64,000 bases of DNA, taken from the NCBI RefSeq assembly GCF_947493565.1, contig NZ_CANLRG010000003.1, positions 62,001 to 126,000 of the forward strand, read 5' to 3'. The notes beneath the pieces are model-generated. The model did no database searches. It was not told the origin of the DNA and was given only the letters and a program-made list of their open reading frames with translations. Source of the DNA: an uncultured Lutibacter sp. (lineage in GTDB: Bacteria > Bacteroidota > Bacteroidia > Flavobacteriales > Flavobacteriaceae). Numbering within the stretch: the first letter of the stretch is position 1; each line of letters begins with the position of its first letter. Below are positions 1 to 8,700 of this stretch, in pieces. The position numbers were made by a program, and so were the translations under genes.

Positions 1-777
1 GGAACATGGAGTTCTAAAGCAATTAAAGAAGCTAAAACGTTAGGTGAAGTAGACGTTTTCGCTAGTTCAAAAGATAAAGGTTACAACTACATTCCAAAAA
101 ACTACAACATCCCAAGTGATATAGATTATGTGCATTGCACATCTAACAATACTATTTTTGGAACTCAAATTAAAGAATTCCCTAAAACGGATGCGCTATT
201 AGTTTGTGATATGAGTTCAGATATATTTTCACGTGAATTAGATTTTACGCAATTTGATTTGGTTTATGCAGGAGCACAAAAAAACATGGGCCCTGCTGGT
301 ACTACTTTAGTTATAGTAAAAGATGAAATTTTAGGTAAAACTGGACGTAGCATCCCTTCTATGTTAGACTATCAAGTACACTTAAGTAAAGACAGTATGT
401 TTAATACTCCACCTGTATTTGCAGTTTATGTATCTATGTTAACTTTAGAATGGTTAAAAGAACAAGGAGGAGTTAAAGCTATTGAAAAAATCAATCAAGA
501 AAAAGCTGCTTTGTTATACGCTGAAGTAGATAGAAATCCTTTATTTATTGGTTTTGCAAACAAAGAAGATAGATCCACAATGAATGTTACTTTTAATTTA
601 ACAAATGAAACTCATAAAGATACTTTTGATAAACTTTGGAATGAAGCAGGAATCAATGGATTAAAAGGTCATAAATCAGTTGGAGGCTATAGAGCAAGTA
701 TCTATAATGCTATGCCAATAGAAAGCATAAAAGTTTTAATAAACGTAATGCAACAATTTGAAAAACAAGTTTCATAA
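1..777 (+). CDS. serC: Phosphoserine aminotransferase, 3' part (5' end outside window)
   Basis: The open frame runs from the first base to 777, so the gene starts upstream of the window. SerC is the PLP enzyme that converts 3-phosphohydroxypyruvate and glutamate to phosphoserine and 2-oxoglutarate. The visible part holds the family hallmark GAQKNMGPAG (around bases 271-300), whose lysine carries the PLP. The C-terminal end GLKGHKSVGGYRASIYNAMP is also typical of SerC (substrate phosphate and C-terminal domain). serA follows 21 bases later on the same strand, so both steps before phosphoserine phosphatase are probably co-transcribed. The identification is firm; only the missing N-terminal third is unknown. 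Confidence 0.96.
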   Translation, partial: GTWSSKAIKEAKTLGEVDVFASSKDKGYNYIPKNYNIPSDIDYVHCTSNNTIFGTQIKEFPKTDALLVCDMSSDIFSRELDFTQFDLVYAGAQKNMGPAGTTLVIVKDEILGKTGRSIPSMLDYQVHLSKDSMFNTPPVFAVYVSMLTLEWLKEQGGVKAIEKINQEKAALLYAEVDRNPLFIGFANKEDRSTMNVTFNLTNETHKDTFDKLWNEAGINGLKGHKSVGGYRASIYNAMPIESIKVLINVMQQFEKQVS

Positions 778-798
778 ACTAAAAAAAATATTTATAAA

Positions 799-1749
799 AT
801 GAAAGTATTAGCAAACGATGGATTGGCCAAAAGTGGAATTGCAGCATTGGGTTTAAATGGCTTTGAAGTTGATTTAACCTCTGTAGCACAAGACCAATTA
901 GTAGATTATATCAACCAAAACGAAATTGATGTACTATTAGTAAGAAGCGCAACCCAGGTTAGAAAAGATATTATTGATAATTGTGCATCTTTAAAAATTA
1001 TCGGTCGTGGAGGTGTTGGAATGGATAATATTGACGTAGAATATGCTCGTGAAAAAGGCTTGCATGTAATAAACACACCTGCAGCTTCATCTCATTCAGT
1101 AGCCGAACTGGTATTTGCGCACTTATTTGGAATGGCTCGTTTTTTACACGATTCCAATAGAAATATGCCTTTAGAGGGAGATTCAAAATTTAAACATCTT
1201 AAAAAATCATATGCAAAAGGAGTTGAATTAAGAGGTAAAACACTTGGTTTAATTGGATTTGGAAGAATTGGACAAGCCACTGCAAAAATAGCTATTGGCT
1301 TAGGTATGAATGTAGTTGCCTATGACCCTTTTATTGACGCGGTAAATTTAGAAATTGAATTTTTTGATCACCAAGCATTGTTCTTTAACATAAATACCAT
1401 TACTAAAGAAGAAGTTTTAAAACAAGCAGATTTTATATCTCTACACGTTCCAGCTCAAAAAGACTACATAATTTCAACCAAAGAATTCGATTTAATGAAA
1501 GATAATGCCTTTTTGGTAAATGCTGCTCGTGGAGGTGTTATTGATGAAGTCGCTCTTGTACAAGCTTTAGAGAGTGGAAAAATAGCAAGTGCAGCATTAG
1601 ATGTTTTTGAAAATGAACCAACGCCAGAAATTCAGTTATTAATGAACCCTAATTTATCTTTAACTCCTCATATTGGCGCAGCTACTAGCGAAGCACAAGA
1701 TAGAATTGGAACAGAATTAGCTGAACAAATAGTTGAACTCTTAAAATAA
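799..1749 (+). CDS. serA: D-3-phosphoglycerate dehydrogenase, short form
   Basis: A 316-residue D-2-hydroxyacid dehydrogenase, the first step of serine biosynthesis (3-phosphoglycerate to 3-phosphohydroxypyruvate, NAD+). The Rossmann glycine motif GFGRIG lies at residues 153-158. The catalytic arginine is in NAARGGVID (R244) and the catalytic histidine in PHIGAATSE (H291). The length matches the short class without the C-terminal ACT or ASB domains of the E. coli-type enzyme, so classical serine feedback through ACT is not expected. It sits 21 bases after serC with no terminator between, and a strong hairpin terminator follows the stop. Another 2-hydroxyacid substrate is possible in principle, but the serC context makes serA the best call. 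Confidence 0.92.
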   Translation: MKVLANDGLAKSGIAALGLNGFEVDLTSVAQDQLVDYINQNEIDVLLVRSATQVRKDIIDNCASLKIIGRGGVGMDNIDVEYAREKGLHVINTPAASSHSVAELVFAHLFGMARFLHDSNRNMPLEGDSKFKHLKKSYAKGVELRGKTLGLIGFGRIGQATAKIAIGLGMNVVAYDPFIDAVNLEIEFFDHQALFFNINTITKEEVLKQADFISLHVPAQKDYIISTKEFDLMKDNAFLVNAARGGVIDEVALVQALESGKIASAALDVFENEPTPEIQLLMNPNLSLTPHIGAATSEAQDRIGTELAEQIVELLK

Positions 1750-1771
1750 GTTTCATTATACATAATTGATT

Positions 1772-1803
1772 AAAAGGATGTTAAAATAACATCCTTTTTT
1801 TTG
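1772..1803 (+). terminator. Rho-independent terminator after serC-serA
   Basis: Inverted repeat AAAGGATGTTA / TAACATCCTTT with a 3-base loop, followed by a T run. It lies 22 bases after the serA stop and closes the serC-serA unit. Confidence 0.88.
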
Positions 1804-1831
1804 ATTAAAATTTAATAAAGTTGTACATTTG
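1800..1831 (+). promoter_or_regulatory. Bacteroidota-type promoter of the DUF1015 gene
   Basis: TTTG (1800-1803), a 20-base spacer and TACATTTG (1824-1831) fit the Bacteroidota consensus TTG-N19-21-TAnnTTTG. The start codon is 46 bases downstream. The -33 element sits in the T tract of the preceding terminator, so the gene is transcribed separately from serA. Confidence 0.62.
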
Positions 1832-1876
1832 GGTAGTTAAATTATCAATTACTTAAAAATAAGCTCGTTAAATAGT

Positions 1877-3118
1877 ATGGCAATAATAAAACCCTTTAAA
1901 GCTACACGTCCAACACGCGATAAAGCAGCAGTTGCAACCTCAAGATCTTATGATGAATATTCAAAAAAAGAATTAAAAGCCCATTTGCGGTTCAACCCAT
2001 TTTCTTTTTTACATATTATAAAACCTGGTTATGATACTGAACCAGAGCTTTCAGGTGAAGAACGTTTTAAATTAGTTCATCAAACTTATAATCAATTTAA
2101 AACGGAAGACATTTACAGAAAAGATCAAAAATCTCAATATTATTTACATGAAAAATCGTTTGGAGGAGATACTTTTTGGGGCATTATTGCAGCAGCCCAT
2201 GTAAATGATTATAAAAACAATATTATAAAAAAACACGAAGATACCTTAAAGGCAAGAGAAGAACTGTTTGGCAATTACCTAGGTATAGCTGGTTTTAATG
2301 CTGAGCCAGTGCTACTTACTTATCCTGAAAGCAATTATCTAAATAGACTTTATAGAAAATATTCTCAAAAAAGATCTGAATATGAATTTATGACTCAAAA
2401 CAGACGTTTGCATAAACTTTGGGTAATTGAAGATGATTTGGATATAGATAATATTGAAAAAGAATTTCAAAAAATGAAAGCAATTTATATTGCTGATGGG
2501 CATCATAGAACAGCTTCTTCAAGTTTTCTAGCTAATCAAAAAAAAACAATGAATAAAAATCATACGGGAGAAGAAAACTACAATTACTTTATGAGTTATC
2601 TCATTTCCGATGCCAACTTGAAAATTTCTTCATTCAATCGTTTTGTAAAAGATTTAAATGGTTTAACAAAAGAAGAATTTTTAAGTAAATTAAATGAATT
2701 ATACATTGTTGAAAATAAAGGGGAAAAACTTTACACACCAAGCAAAAAACACCATTTTACTATGTACTTAGATGGTGAGTATTATTCCTTATACCTTAGA
2801 AAAACAGAATTCCCAATTAACAATGCACTTTCGGATCTTGATACCCATATTATATATAAAACTATTTTAAAACCAATTTTAGGTATTGAAGACTTAAAAA
2901 CTGATCCTAGAATAAAATGTTTACCTGCCATTTATAGCAAAAAACAATTGAAAAAGATGGTAGATTCTAAAATGTATAAAGTCAGTTTTGGATTATTTCC
3001 AGTTTCAGTAGAGCAACTAAAAGCAGTGGTTAATGAAGATTTAAGAATGCCTCCTAAAAGCACTTATATTGAGCCTAAGTTAAGAAGTGGATTAACCATT
3101 TTTGAAATTAATGATTAA
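1877..3118 (+). CDS. DUF1015 family protein
   Basis: A 413-residue soluble protein recognised as DUF1015 by its length, the N-terminal phrase IIKPFKATRPTRDKAA, and the conserved ADGHHRTAS motif at residues 206-214. No biochemical function is assigned here from sequence alone. The DGHHR signature resembles the nucleotide- or serine-handling motif of ParB/sulfiredoxin-fold proteins, some of which are free-serine kinases. Its position directly after serC-serA, although behind its own promoter, suggests a role in serine or phosphoserine metabolism; this part is inference. There is no signal peptide or membrane segment. Confidence 0.88.
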   Translation: MAIIKPFKATRPTRDKAAVATSRSYDEYSKKELKAHLRFNPFSFLHIIKPGYDTEPELSGEERFKLVHQTYNQFKTEDIYRKDQKSQYYLHEKSFGGDTFWGIIAAAHVNDYKNNIIKKHEDTLKAREELFGNYLGIAGFNAEPVLLTYPESNYLNRLYRKYSQKRSEYEFMTQNRRLHKLWVIEDDLDIDNIEKEFQKMKAIYIADGHHRTASSSFLANQKKTMNKNHTGEENYNYFMSYLISDANLKISSFNRFVKDLNGLTKEEFLSKLNELYIVENKGEKLYTPSKKHHFTMYLDGEYYSLYLRKTEFPINNALSDLDTHIIYKTILKPILGIEDLKTDPRIKCLPAIYSKKQLKKMVDSKMYKVSFGLFPVSVEQLKAVVNEDLRMPPKSTYIEPKLRSGLTIFEIND

Positions 3119-3130
3119 TTAAATTTCTAT

Positions 3131-3138
3131 TATCTTTG
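3131..3138 (+). promoter_or_regulatory. -7 element of the yggS promoter
   Basis: TATCTTTG matches TAnnTTTG exactly and lies 20 bases before the yggS ATG. A TTTG at 3101-3104 is the only -33 candidate, and the 26-base spacer is longer than usual, so only the -7 box is called. Confidence 0.5.
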
Positions 3139-3158
3139 GACTTTATTTTAAATCCCAT

Positions 3159-3827
3159 ATGAGTATATCAAAAAATCTTCAAAAGATTAAAAATTCAATA
3201 CCAAAAAATGTAACACTTGTTGCCGTTTCAAAAACAAAGCCAATTACTGCTATTATAGAAGCTTATAAAGCCGGACAAAAAACATTTGGTGAAAATAAAA
3301 TTCAAGAAATGGCTCAAAAATACCAAGAGCTACCTAAAGATATTGAATGGCATATGATAGGGCATTTACAAAGAAATAAAGTTAAATATATGGCTTCTTT
3401 TGTAAGTCTTATCCATGGTGTAGATAGTTTTAAAACCCTAAAAGAAATAAACAAACAAGCCATAAAACATAATAGAATAATTAATTGTTTATTACAAGTA
3501 AAAATAGCAAAAGAAGATACAAAGTTTGGATTAGCATATGATGATGTACTACAAATTTTAAACGCTCAAGAATTTTTAAATCTTAAAAACATTCAAATTA
3601 TAGGTCTTATGGGAATGGCAAGCTTTGTAGAAGATAAAACCATTATTAGAAACGAATTTAAAACCTTAAAAATCTATTTTGATCGTCTAAAAAATTATTC
3701 ATCTGATAATTTTAAACCTACAACTATTTCAATGGGAATGAGTGGAGATTACCAAATAGCAATTGAAGAAGGAAGTACAATGGTACGTGTTGGAAGTGCT
3801 ATTTTTGGAGAACGAAATTACAATTAA
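3159..3827 (+). CDS. yggS: YggS/PLPBP family pyridoxal phosphate homeostasis protein
   Basis: A 222-residue single-domain TIM-barrel PLP-binding protein. The PLP lysine is in VAVSKTKP (K25), followed by the family block FGENKIQE and EWHMIGHLQRNK. The C-terminal phosphate-binding segment SMGMSGDYQIAIEEGSTMVR and the final VRVGSAIFGER are also typical. Family members buffer PLP and influence amino-acid metabolism without known catalysis. The next gene starts only one base after its stop at an inferred TTG, so the two are probably co-transcribed. Confidence 0.94.
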   Translation: MSISKNLQKIKNSIPKNVTLVAVSKTKPITAIIEAYKAGQKTFGENKIQEMAQKYQELPKDIEWHMIGHLQRNKVKYMASFVSLIHGVDSFKTLKEINKQAIKHNRIINCLLQVKIAKEDTKFGLAYDDVLQILNAQEFLNLKNIQIIGLMGMASFVEDKTIIRNEFKTLKIYFDRLKNYSSDNFKPTTISMGMSGDYQIAIEEGSTMVRVGSAIFGERNYN

Positions 3828-3828
3828 T

Positions 3829-4908
3829 TTGTACGCAATACTTGACATAGAAACTACAGGAGGTAAATTCAACGAAGAAGGAATTACTGAAATTGCTATT
3901 TATAAATTTGATGGACATCAAATTATAGACCAGTTTGTTAGTTTAATTAATCCCGAAAAAGAAATTCAACCATTTGTAGTTAATTTAACTGGCATTAGTA
4001 ATGGAATGCTTAAAAATGCACCTAAATTTTACGAAGTAGCAAAACGAATTGTTGAAATTACTACCGACTGTGTTTTAGTTGCCCATAATGCCAATTTTGA
4101 CAATCGAATTTTAACTACTGAATTTAGACGACTCGGATTTAATTTTGAAAGGAAAACATTGTGCACTGTTGAATTAAGTAAAAAACTAATCCCTGAATTG
4201 CCTTCTTATAAATTAGGCAAATTATGCAGATCTTTAGGAATACCTGTTTCAAGCAGGCACAGAGCTGAAGGAGATGCAATTGCTACAGTACAACTATTTA
4301 AACACCTATTAAATAAAGATACTGCTAAAGAAATTGTTAAAAAAGCAATTAAAACTGATAACGGAAGAAAATTAGCACCCAAACTACTCAATATTTTAGA
4401 TAATTTACCTTCTAATGAAGGATTATTTTATGTTCACAATAATAAAAGTGAAATTATTTATATTGGTAAAGGAAAAAATATAAAAAAAACGGTAAACCAA
4501 CTATTTTTAAGAACTTCAAAAAAAGCAATTATTATTCAAAATAAAGTGACATCCGTTTCTTATGAAGAAACTGGAAGCTCTTTAATTTCTGATCTTAAAT
4601 ATGTAGAAGAAGTAGAAATTAACAATCCTAAATATAATTATTCTAATAAGAAAAAATTAGAAAAAATTGAATTTAGCAATGATAATTTATTAGTTATAGA
4701 TAAAGGTCGACAGGTTGGAGAAAAATCGGTTATCTTAATTGAAAACAGTCAGTTTAAAGGTTATTGTTTTACCGACTTAGAATATCAAATAACTAATATA
4801 AAAGTGCTTAGAACCTTAATTTCACCTATGGAAAATTCCATTCAAAATAGATTTATCATTAAAAAATATCTTCAAAAAAATAATGTGGAAAAACTAATTC
4901 GATTTTAA
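3829..4908 (+). CDS. DnaQ-like 3'-5' exonuclease fused to a GIY-YIG domain
   Basis: I place the start at TTG 3829, giving about 359 residues that begin YAILDIETTGG, the natural N terminus of this family; a longer frame could begin at TTG 3763 inside yggS but would add 22 unrelated residues. Domain 1 is a DEDDh exonuclease: ExoI DIETTG, ExoII HNANFDNR, ExoIII HRAEGDA. Domain 2 (from about base 4414) is GIY-YIG, seen as GLFYVHN then IIYIGKGKNI, like the UvrC N terminus. The C-terminal third has no domain I recognise. Such fusions (Cho-related or PolC-like) are linked to DNA repair, but its own substrate is unknown. Confidence 0.85.
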   Translation: MYAILDIETTGGKFNEEGITEIAIYKFDGHQIIDQFVSLINPEKEIQPFVVNLTGISNGMLKNAPKFYEVAKRIVEITTDCVLVAHNANFDNRILTTEFRRLGFNFERKTLCTVELSKKLIPELPSYKLGKLCRSLGIPVSSRHRAEGDAIATVQLFKHLLNKDTAKEIVKKAIKTDNGRKLAPKLLNILDNLPSNEGLFYVHNNKSEIIYIGKGKNIKKTVNQLFLRTSKKAIIIQNKVTSVSYEETGSSLISDLKYVEEVEINNPKYNYSNKKKLEKIEFSNDNLLVIDKGRQVGEKSVILIENSQFKGYCFTDLEYQITNIKVLRTLISPMENSIQNRFIIKKYLQKNNVEKLIRF

Positions 4909-4919
4909 AACTAATTGCT

Positions 4920-6878
4920 ATGAAAAGAATCTCTTTACTTTTAATTTTCTTGTTACATATTAATTCATATTCGCAAAATGAACCAGATTACTCTTTTGGT
5001 ACTATAACAAACGAAGAAATTAATTTAAAAAGATATAAATTAGATACAACTGCAAATGCCGTAGTTTTATATGAAAGTGGCAATACTACTTTTAAAATAA
5101 AGAATGAAAAAATAATAATAAGTACAACTTTTTATAAAAAAATCAAATTATTTAATAAAGAGGGTTTTGAAAATGCATCTTTTGAAATAAAATTATACAA
5201 TAATAAAGATGCTAGTGAACAAGTAATAAATATTGAAGCAGTCACACATAATCAAAAAAATAAAACCTTATTATCGAAGTCTCAAATATTCAAAGAAAAA
5301 ATCAATGAACATTGGAGTTTAGTTAAATTTACTATGCCTAACTTAAAAGAAGGTAGTGTTGTTGAGGTTAAATATACTGTGGAATCTCCATTTAAATTTA
5401 ATTTAACAGGTTGGGTATTTCAATCAAACATTCCTAAAAAATATAGTATTTATCACGCAAAAATTCCTGGAAACTATGTTTACAATAGAGAGTTAAAAGG
5501 ATATTTAAAATTAGCAATTAACTCCTCAACAATAGAAAAAAAATGTTTTAGAATTCCTGGTTATGCAGCTTCAGCTAATTGTGAAAACATAACCTATGCA
5601 ATGAAAAATATTCCTTCTTTTGTTGAAGAAGACTATATCACTGATAAAAATAACTATATTTCAAAAATTAAATTTGAACTTTCTAAACTTATTTGGTTTG
5701 ATGGATCTAATATAAAGTATACAACATCTTGGAATGAAGTAGATAGAGAATTTAGAACTGATAAAAATATTGGTAGACAATTAAAAAAAACGAAGTATTT
5801 TGAAGATAAATTACCCTCATTTATTGATACCATTACTTCAGAAATTGATAAAGCAAAATCTATATATACTTTCGTGCAAAATCACTTTAATTGGAATGGA
5901 AAATATAGCATTTTTAAAAATGTAAGAATAAAAAAATCTTTTGAAGAAAAAATTGGAAATGTTGGAGAAATTAACATTTCACTAATAAATGCCTTAAAAG
6001 CAAAAAATATTGATACTGAATTAGTTTTAATTTCTACAAGAAAAAATGGTTTTCCAACTAAATTATATCCAGTAATAACTGATTTTAATTATGTAATTGC
6101 CAAAGTTAATATAAATGGAAAATCTATTTTATTAGATGCTACAGATAAACTATCTCCTTTTGGGTTATTGCCTTATAGATGTTTAAATGGGTATGGCAGA
6201 GTTATGGATTTTGAAAATGAAAGTTATTGGATTGATATTATTCCTGAACAAAACTCAAAATCTCAATTAAATATTGCACTTATATTAAAAGAAAACGGAA
6301 CTATAACTGGTAAAATACGAAAAATTAAATATGGGTATGATGCACTTAAAAGAAGAGAGAAAATTCAAAATAAAATTGAAGATGATATCATAATAGATTT
6401 TGAAAATAGCTTTACTAATTTAGAAGTTCTTAATTATGAAATCAAAAATAAAAATGAAATAGATAAACCCACAATAGAAACTTTTGAAATATTAATAGAT
6501 CATCAAGAAAACACCTCAAACCTATACTTAAATCCTTTTTTTGATGAAAGTTTTAAAACAAACCCCTTTAAACAACATAACAGATTATACCCTGTTGATT
6601 TTGGATACCCAAGAAAGTACATTGTTAATTTCACTCTTGAGCTTCCCGATAATTTTATCATAGATTCTTATCCTAAAGATAAACTAATTTCATTAGAAAA
6701 TGAAGCAATAAAATACTTGTTAACAACCAGAAAACATCAAAATTTTAAAATTAATCTAAAAAGTTCATTTTTAATAAACAAAACAATATTTTACAATTTT
6801 GAATATCAAGTTTTAAAAGAATTATTTAATCAAACTATAACGTCTCAAAAGCAACCAATTGTACTGAAAAAAAATTAA
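4920..6878 (+). CDS. Secreted DUF3857/transglutaminase-like protein
   Basis: 652 residues beginning with a signal peptide (MKRISLLLIFLLHINSYSQ). The N-terminal half matches DUF3857 as often found in Bacteroidota (for example KEGSVVEVKYTVESPF), and the middle resembles a transglutaminase-like fold starting near AKSIYTFVQNHFNWNG. The block that normally holds the catalytic cysteine reads KIGNVGEINISL; the cysteine position is valine (about V348), so classical thiol catalysis is unlikely. A histidine/aspartate-type downstream region is present (KSILLDATD). The C-terminal part is beta-rich. It is probably periplasmic or cell-surface; function unknown. It follows the nuclease gene by 11 bases on the same strand. 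Confidence 0.8.
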   Translation: MKRISLLLIFLLHINSYSQNEPDYSFGTITNEEINLKRYKLDTTANAVVLYESGNTTFKIKNEKIIISTTFYKKIKLFNKEGFENASFEIKLYNNKDASEQVINIEAVTHNQKNKTLLSKSQIFKEKINEHWSLVKFTMPNLKEGSVVEVKYTVESPFKFNLTGWVFQSNIPKKYSIYHAKIPGNYVYNRELKGYLKLAINSSTIEKKCFRIPGYAASANCENITYAMKNIPSFVEEDYITDKNNYISKIKFELSKLIWFDGSNIKYTTSWNEVDREFRTDKNIGRQLKKTKYFEDKLPSFIDTITSEIDKAKSIYTFVQNHFNWNGKYSIFKNVRIKKSFEEKIGNVGEINISLINALKAKNIDTELVLISTRKNGFPTKLYPVITDFNYVIAKVNINGKSILLDATDKLSPFGLLPYRCLNGYGRVMDFENESYWIDIIPEQNSKSQLNIALILKENGTITGKIRKIKYGYDALKRREKIQNKIEDDIIIDFENSFTNLEVLNYEIKNKNEIDKPTIETFEILIDHQENTSNLYLNPFFDESFKTNPFKQHNRLYPVDFGYPRKYIVNFTLELPDNFIIDSYPKDKLISLENEAIKYLLTTRKHQNFKINLKSSFLINKTIFYNFEYQVLKELFNQTITSQKQPIVLKKN

Positions 6879-6959
6879 TAAATATTGTTTTAAAAAAGAA
6901 GTAAATTTTAATTAAAATAAAAGAATTATTTTAGTACAACGTTTCAGGTAAATTTAATT

Positions 6960-7790
6960 TTGGAAAACAAAAAAGACAAAAGACATTGGAAAGTGAAACT
7001 TCATGAAATTATTTATGAAGCCGATACTCCTGAAGGAAAATGGTTTGACATTATTCTAATATTAGCAATTATTGCAAGTATAATTTTAGTAATGTTAGAA
7101 AGCATTGAAAGTTTTGATACAAAATATCATGATTTTTTAAATATCTCTGAATGGATTATTACTATTTTATTTACCATTGAATATATTGCTAGAATTATTT
7201 CAATTAAAAAACCTAAAAACTATATCTTCAGCTTTTATGGTATTATCGATTTGTTAGCAACCATACCAAAATACCTTTCTTTAATTTTTGTAGGCACCCA
7301 TGCGCTTATTGCTTTAAGAGCTATTAGATTATTACGGGTATTTAGAATCTTAAAACTAGTTCGTTACTCTGGTGCCTCTAGAATTTTAATATCAGCCTTA
7401 AAATCAAGTAGAATCAAAATTATTGTTTTTCTATTTGTGGTAATACTACTTACTATAATTTTAGGAACCATTATGTATTTAATAGAAGGTCCTAAAAATG
7501 GATTTACCAGTATTCCACAAAGCATGTATTGGGCTATTGTAACATTAACAACTGTAGGCTATGGAGATATTTCCCCTCAAACACCGTTTGGACAGTTTAT
7601 TGCGAGTATTGTTATGATTTTAGGTTATGGAATTATTGCAGTACCAACTGGTATTGTAACTTCTGAATTGGCAAAAACAGATAATTTTGTACCTAAAAAC
7701 ACACAACACTGCCCTAGTTGTAACGCTGAAAAACATTTAGACAATTCCATATTTTGCCATAAATGTGGAGAAAAACTTTTAAATGACTAA
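6960..7790 (+). CDS. Voltage-gated-type potassium channel with C-terminal zinc ribbon
   Basis: A 276-residue ion transporter. Six membrane segments are visible, including an S4-like helix with regularly spaced arginines (ALRAIRLLRVFRILKLVR) and a pore loop with the K+ filter TTVGYGD. After the last helix comes a cytosolic tail with two CxxC pairs (CPSC ... CHKC), a zinc ribbon. The start is TTG at 6960; the first residues MENKKDKRHWKVKLHEIIYEA resemble the usual N terminus of this family. It overlaps miaA by 8 bases, which suggests coupling. The selectivity filter makes K+ channel activity likely; the ligand of the tail is unknown. Confidence 0.9.
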   Translation: MENKKDKRHWKVKLHEIIYEADTPEGKWFDIILILAIIASIILVMLESIESFDTKYHDFLNISEWIITILFTIEYIARIISIKKPKNYIFSFYGIIDLLATIPKYLSLIFVGTHALIALRAIRLLRVFRILKLVRYSGASRILISALKSSRIKIIVFLFVVILLTIILGTIMYLIEGPKNGFTSIPQSMYWAIVTLTTVGYGDISPQTPFGQFIASIVMILGYGIIAVPTGIVTSELAKTDNFVPKNTQHCPSCNAEKHLDNSIFCHKCGEKLLND

Positions 7791-8700
7791 TTATTTAATA
7801 ACAGTTATTGGAGCAACAGCAATAGGTAAAACTACACTAAGTATTAAATTAGCACAACATTTTAATACTGAAATTATATCAAGTGATTCTCGCCAATTTT
7901 ACAAAGAAATGAGTGTTGGAACTGCTGTTCCTTCAAGCTTAGAGTTAGCCTCTGCAAAACATCATTTTATACAAAATAGGTCAATTTTTGAAGATTATAG
8001 TGTGGGGCAATTTGAAAAAGATGCTCTTAACAAATTGAACAAATTATTTACAAAAAATAGGATTGTAGTTATGGTTGGGGGAAGTGGTTTATACACCAAT
8101 GCTGTAATTGATGGCTTAGACTATTTTCCAAATGTAGATTCTAAAATAAGGGTTGAGCTAAATCAAGAATTAAAAACTAAAGGGATACAATTTCTTCAAA
8201 AAAAATTAGAAAATCTAGATAAAGAGTCTTATAATACTATTGAAATTGAAAATCCACACAGGCTTATAAGAGCTCTTGAAATTTGTATTGGAACTGGCAA
8301 AACTTATGCTGAATTTAAAAACAAACCAAAGGCTAAACGAAATTTCACTCCTATTAAAATTGGACTAACAGCTGATAGAGAAACTATGTACAATAGAATT
8401 AATAAACGAGTTGATATCATGATGGAGCTTGGTTTATTAGATGAAGCTAAAAAACTATACAAAAACAAAAATTTAAATGCTTTACAAACTGTTGGATATA
8501 GAGAGTTATTCTCCTATTTTGAAGGAAATTGTACTTTAAAATTTGCTATAGAAGAAATTAAGAAAAATACTCGAAGATTTGCCAAAAGACAAGTTACTTG
8601 GAACAAAAAAGATAAAAGCATTCTTTGGTTTAACTTTGAAGAAGATGTAGCTAAAATAATTTCAAAAATTGAAACTATTATAAATGTTAATAGAAACTGA
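7783..8700 (+). CDS. miaA: tRNA dimethylallyltransferase
   Basis: A 305-residue enzyme that adds a dimethylallyl group to N6 of A37 in tRNAs reading codons that start with U. The P-loop GATAIGKT is at residues 10-17, followed by the substrate motif SSDSRQFYKEM and the GGSGLY motif. C-terminal NALQTVGYREL and FAKRQVTW are typical. The ATG overlaps the end of the channel gene by 8 bases, and the next gene overlaps its 3' end by 17 bases, so all three form one tight unit. Confidence 0.97.
   Translation: MTNYLITVIGATAIGKTTLSIKLAQHFNTEIISSDSRQFYKEMSVGTAVPSSLELASAKHHFIQNRSIFEDYSVGQFEKDALNKLNKLFTKNRIVVMVGGSGLYTNAVIDGLDYFPNVDSKIRVELNQELKTKGIQFLQKKLENLDKESYNTIEIENPHRLIRALEICIGTGKTYAEFKNKPKAKRNFTPIKIGLTADRETMYNRINKRVDIMMELGLLDEAKKLYKNKNLNALQTVGYRELFSYFEGNCTLKFAIEEIKKNTRRFAKRQVTWNKKDKSILWFNFEEDVAKIISKIETIINVNRN

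Noticed and set aside
6955-6962. TAATTTTG, an exact match to the -7 consensus at the start of the K+ channel gene
   Set aside because: It overlaps the TTG start codon at 6960, no TTG lies at -33, and no later ATG gives the family N terminus. A chance match in AT-rich DNA is more likely.
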